DNA of 64,000 bases. It comes from Gp6-AA40 sp963818645 (GTDB lineage: Bacteria > Acidobacteriota > Vicinamibacteria > Vicinamibacterales > UBA2999). A program made the translations under genes and the position numbers. The notes under the pieces were generated by a model. It was given only the letters and a program-made list of their open reading frames with translations. It ran no database searches and was not told the DNA's origin. The stretch spans positions 71,121 to 135,120 of the forward strand of contig CAWFTF010000008.1 in assembly GCA_963818645.1 (NCBI GenBank), read 5' to 3'. Shown one piece after another: positions 60,894-64,000 of the stretch (position 1 is the stretch's first letter; each line of letters begins with the position of its first letter).

Positions 60894-61715
60894 GTGGCCT
60901 TCTTCGAGCGGGCGTTGCGTCCCCGCGTGTTCGCACACCGGGGCGGATGCGCGCTTGGCCCGGAGAATACGATGCCCGCGTTCGAGCGTGGGCTGGCAGC
61001 CGGCGCCGACGGGCTGGAACTGGACGTGCACCTCTCGTCCGACGGTGTGGTTGTCGTGTGCCATGATGCGATGCTCGACCGCACCACCGATGCATCGGGA
61101 CGTATCGACCGCCGAACCGCAGCAGAGCTCTCGCGGGTGGATGCCGGATATCGATGGACCGATTCGCAGGGGAATCATCCGTTCAGGTCTTGTGGCATCG
61201 GCGTCCCGAGGCTTCGCGATGTTCTCCGCCGCTTCCGGGACGTGCCGATCATCATCGAGATGAAGGTCGATCACCCCGAAATGGGGCAGGCCCTGGCAGC
61301 CGAGGTCCTGGCCGCATCGGCGGTCGATCGCGTGTGTGTGGCATCGGATGGCCGTCGGGCGATTCGAGCTGCGCGGGAGGCACTGCCAGCCATGGCCAGC
61401 AGCGCGTGCCGCTGGGAAATCCGCCTTGCTCTCTATCGCTCATGGGCGCATTGGCCTGCTCGTCGAACGGGGTATGGCGGGTATCAGGTGCCGGAGACCG
61501 CAGGCACGATTCGCGTCGTATCGCCCACTTTTGTGAAGCACGCACACCAGGCGGGGCTCGAGGTGCACGTCTGGACCGTGGATGACACGCCAGACATGGA
61601 TCGACTCCTGGACTGGGGTGTCGACGCCCTCATCAGCAATCGCCCCGATCTCGCGGTGAGCGTTCGCGATCGGTTCATGTCAGTAAGGCAATCGCCGGCC
61701 GCGTCGCAGCGATAA
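60894..61715 (+). CDS. Glycerophosphodiester phosphodiesterase
   Basis: 273 residues, GDPD family TIM barrel that cleaves glycerophosphodiesters to glycerol-3-phosphate. Motifs: VFAHRGGCALGPENTMPAF, GADGLELDVHLSSDGVVVVCHD (His-Glu-Asp metal and catalytic residues), IIIEMKVD and VHVWTVDDTPDMDRLLDWGVDALISNRPDL. No signal peptide, so probably cytosolic. Start GTG 60894. It is followed by the dehydratase 7 nt later. The call is secure. Confidence 0.93.
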   Translation: MAFFERALRPRVFAHRGGCALGPENTMPAFERGLAAGADGLELDVHLSSDGVVVVCHDAMLDRTTDASGRIDRRTAAELSRVDAGYRWTDSQGNHPFRSCGIGVPRLRDVLRRFRDVPIIIEMKVDHPEMGQALAAEVLAASAVDRVCVASDGRRAIRAAREALPAMASSACRWEIRLALYRSWAHWPARRTGYGGYQVPETAGTIRVVSPTFVKHAHQAGLEVHVWTVDDTPDMDRLLDWGVDALISNRPDLAVSVRDRFMSVRQSPAASQR

Positions 61716-61722
61716 TCGGCGG

Positions 61723-62677
61723 ATGGAGCCGCCGACCTACGCAGATGTCGTCGCTGCGCGGCCGCGTGTCTACGCACACTTGCGACCGTCGCCGCTGCTG
61801 CACCACCCGCTGCTCGACGAGTGGGTTGGTTGCCGTGTGCTGGTGAAGCACGAGAACCACAATCCGACAGGCTCCTTCAAGATTCGAGGCGGGCTGAACC
61901 TGGTGGGGCAGCTCGACGATCGCGAACGCCAGCGCGGCATCATTGCGGCCAGCACCGGCAACCACGGCCAATCGCTCGCCCTTGCGTGTCAGCTCAACGC
62001 CGTCCGCTGTCGCATCGTCGTGCCCGTTGGGGCGAACCCGGACAAGATGGCGGCAATACGTGCCTTCGGTGCCGAGGTCCTCGAGCAGGGTCGCGACTTC
62101 GACGAGGCCCGCGAGTGGGTTGAAGACTTCGCCGCGTGCGAAGGTTGGCGGTACGTCCACAACGCCAATGAGCCGCACCTGATTGCAGGAGTCGCGACCT
62201 ATGCTGCGGAAGTATTCGAGGCAGTCGAGCGCGTGGACTTCGTCTTCGTGCCAATTGGTGGGGGAAGCGGCGCCGCAGGTTGCGCCGTCGTTCGCGAAGG
62301 CCTGGGAACGAAGACGCGCATCGTCGGCGTGCAGGCACGGGAGGCGGATGCGTTTGCACGTTCGTGGCGTGGGCCCGCGCGTGTGACCAGAGAGCGCGCA
62401 GACGACGTTCGCGGAAGGCATCGCGACGCGAACGACCTTCGACCTCACGTTCTCGATGCTGAAGACCGCATTGGACGACGTGGTGACTCTCGAGGAAGCG
62501 GAACTTCGCGAAGGAGTTGCCGCCGCCATTCAGTTCACTCACAACCTCGCCGAAGGTGCGGGCGCCGCGCCGTTGGCCGCGGCGCGACGATTCAAGCCTC
62601 CTCAGAACGCGACAGTTGTGTGCGTCATGTCTGGAGGAAACGCGGACATGCGCACACTTCGTCACACTCTTGCCTGA
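61723..62677 (+). CDS. Threonine/serine dehydratase, PLP-dependent (frame break near 62398)
   Basis: 318 codons after correction. PLP-binding Lys in HNPTGSFKIRGG, then ASTGNHGQSLALACQL (Gly-rich loop region) and VPIGGGSGAAGCAVV. An extra base near 62398 (GACGACG) shifts the frame; the rest is TFAEGIATRTTFDLTFSMLK and VVCVMSGGNADM. Related to IlvA/TdcB or serine/threonine racemase; the short form without ACT regulatory domain fits catabolic TdcB. Lies 7 nt after the GDPD gene. Confidence 0.88.
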
Positions 62678-62742
62678 GGGCCTGGAATCGGTCAGGATAG
62701 TCTTCCCTCGTGTTCTTCCCTATTGTTCAAGGAGGCAAGTGC

Positions 62743-63180
62743 ATGCGTCGGCTTCTCACGTATACAACCGCTATGCTCGTCGCGCTGGCGGGAACTGTGG
62801 CGGTTGCTCAGAAAGCTACGAACCCCGGAGAGCTTGAAGCGGCAATGAAGAGAGTCTCCGCGGCAAACGCAGGCGTTGGCAAAGGCATCAAGTCCGAAGC
62901 GTACGCCGACGCCAAGACCTCGGTGGCGGCTGTCAAGGCTGCCTTGATGGACGCCGAGAACTTCTGGGTCATGAACAAGAAGGACGACGCGGTCCAGATG
63001 AGCAAGGAAGCGATCGCCAAGGTCACGGCGCTCGAGACGATCCTGTCAGCGCCGACGGTCGATCAGCAGGCAGCTTTCGCGGCGGCCAAGGAAGTCGGTG
63101 GCACGTGTGCCGCGTGCCACAAGGAGTATCGCGTTCAGAACGAGGACAAGACGTATTCCCTCAAGCCTGGCGTTATCTAA
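62743..63180 (+). CDS. Secreted cytochrome c with one heme
   Basis: 145 residues. Signal peptide AMLVALAGTVAVAQ, then four helices with a single C-terminal heme motif GTCAACHKEYRVQ, the layout of cytochrome c' or class II cytochromes. Rich in Ala and Lys. Start ATG 62743 after AGGAGG. The natural partner is not in the window; the function may be gas binding or electron carriage. Ends at the stop at 63178-63180, followed by array M. Confidence 0.88.
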   Translation: MRRLLTYTTAMLVALAGTVAVAQKATNPGELEAAMKRVSAANAGVGKGIKSEAYADAKTSVAAVKAALMDAENFWVMNKKDDAVQMSKEAIAKVTALETILSAPTVDQQAAFAAAKEVGGTCAACHKEYRVQNEDKTYSLKPGVI

Positions 63181-63185
63181 ACCTC

Positions 63186-63270
63186 GTAACTCCCAAATCC
63201 CAACCTCCAACTCCCAAGAACTCCCAAAGCAGAACGTTTGGGCGTTGGGAGTTGGCGGCTTGGGAGTTGA
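63186..63270. repeat. Heptamer array M, inverted, between convergent genes
   Basis: Left ACTCCCA, AATCCCA, ACCTCCA, ACTCCCA and an offset unit; right GTTGGGA, GTTGGCG, TTGGGAG units. Complementary. Lies between the cytochrome stop (63180) and the glycosylase stop (63277). It carries the same words as arrays A and D. Confidence 0.92.
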
Positions 63271-63276
63271 CCAAGA

Positions 63277-64000
63277 TCATTTCAAGAGTTCTTTCGCCTT
63301 CCTGAACACACTTTCCATCATCTCCGGCGTCAGCTTTCCGGTATTCGTGTTCTGACGGCTTGGGTGGTAGCACCCGAGCACGATTGCGGGAACTCCGTCG
63401 GGCGCGTCCACTCGTGCCATCACTCCGTGTCCGAACTGTGGCCGCGGTGATCCGATGGTGGCACCCCTCCGTTTCAGTAGACGCAGCCACACATCGAACG
63501 CAATCTTGCCGAGCGCGACGACGACCTGCGCGCGCGGGAGCTCGGCAACCTCTGCGTCCAGATGATCGAGGCAACGCGTGATCTCTTCCGGCTCAGGCGC
63601 ATTCTCCGGAGGGGCGCATCTCACCGCCATGACGATGTACGCGTCATATAGAGCGAGGCCATCATCGATGCGGCTCGAGGTCGGGATGCTGGCAAAGCCC
63701 GTGCGATTGAGCGCCGCCATCAAGAAGTCACCGCTGCCGCCCGTTACCATCGCCTGTGAAGACACGACCCGTGCGATTGGCGCCGTGTGCGGCTGGCGCG
63801 AGGCCGACGAGCAGCAGACGAGCGAGCGGATCACCGAAGCCGGGAACCGGACGACCCCAGTAGCTGTCGTCGCGGTAGGCTCTGCGCTTGTCGCGGGCGA
63901 TCTGCTGACAATAAGTACGGAGGCGCGGGCAGCGCTCGCATCCGACAATCGTGTCGCGAATCGCAGCGAGCTGGCCGTGGATGTCGGTCGAGGCGGGTTT
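63277..64000 (-). CDS. UdgB-type uracil-DNA glycosylase, 5' end outside the window (frame break near 63745)
   Basis: Family 5-like base-excision DNA repair glycosylase with a 4Fe-4S cluster: CERC near the visible N-terminus, then CQQIARDKRRAY, DDSYWGRPVPGFGDP, LLLVGLAPAAHGANRTG and VFTGDG. After an extra base near 63745 the frame continues GSGDFLMAALNRTG, ALYDAYIVMAVRCAPPENA, VVALGKIAFD and VLGCYHPSRQN. The N-terminus beyond residue ~1 of the window is missing. It converges on the cytochrome gene. Repair of uracil and related lesions is the expected role. Confidence 0.88.
   Translation of the reverse strand, partial: NPPRPTSTASSLRFATRLSDASAARASVLIVSRSPATSAEPTATTATGVVRFPASVIRSLVCCSSASRQPHTAPIARVVSSQAMVTGGSGDFLMAALNRTGFASIPTSSRIDDGLALYDAYIVMAVRCAPPENAPEPEEITRCLDHLDAEVAELPRAQVVVALGKIAFDVWLRLLKRRGATIGSPRPQFGHGVMARVDAPDGVPAIVLGCYHPSRQNTNTGKLTPEMMESVFRKAKELLK

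Overview
The window looks like a chromosomal segment of a high-GC, respiring soil-type bacterium, most likely Acidobacteriota and probably Vicinamibacterales. That is an inference. It rests on paralogous secreted proteins carrying a D-L-x-G-x-W motif, PQQ quinoproteins next to c-type cytochromes, many secreted metallo-beta-lactamase-fold proteins, a full Tad pilus locus, and a radical SAM protein resembling tetraether-lipid synthases. No rRNA, tRNA, CRISPR array, phage gene or transposase gene was seen.

Layout. 1-6.1 kb: gentisate-dioxygenase-like cupin, secreted proteins, MBL-fold hydrolase, diheme cytochrome c and PQQ dehydrogenase in one overlapping operon. 6.2-11.6 kb: carbonic anhydrase, membrane spermidine-synthase-like protein, a secreted paralogue, folE, a secreted protein. 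11.6-27.4 kb: Tad/Flp pilus region, with a divergent receiver-like protein and a small membrane protein, two pilins, tadV, tadE, cpaB, secretin, tadG-like, tadZ, tadA, tadB, tadC, an AAA ATPase, DUF192 and a SPOR protein. 27.4-36 kb: UreH-like transporter, SDR, second quinoprotein, sensor kinase with receiver, VOC protein, Tes-like radical SAM protein. 36.3-42.3 kb: gltBD. 42.4-50.5 kb: small secreted proteins, ECF sigma/anti-sigma pair, four MBL or racemase-type enzymes, a membrane protein. 50.7-57.1 kb: secreted paralogue, lysC, YpdA-like reductase, pcm, membrane protein, second ECF/anti-sigma pair. 57.1-64 kb: Lon-N protein, vWA protein and MoxR ATPase, then GDPD, serine/threonine dehydratase, cytochrome c and a UdgB-type uracil-DNA glycosylase running off the right edge.

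Two window-wide patterns stand out. First, at least 13 arrays of degenerate 7-bp tandem repeats are scattered through it. Twelve begin within about 10 nt of a stop codon; six are inverted so that they would fold as hairpins; three lie inside coding sequence. In one of those three a 7-nt-unit array separates a coupled GTG start from its signal peptide, which would allow on/off switching by repeat slippage. Second, 17 single frame breaks interrupt otherwise well-conserved genes, and 16 go in the same direction (one extra base). This points to insertion-type consensus errors, or less likely to recoding. Broken genes are annotated here as single genes with the break stated.
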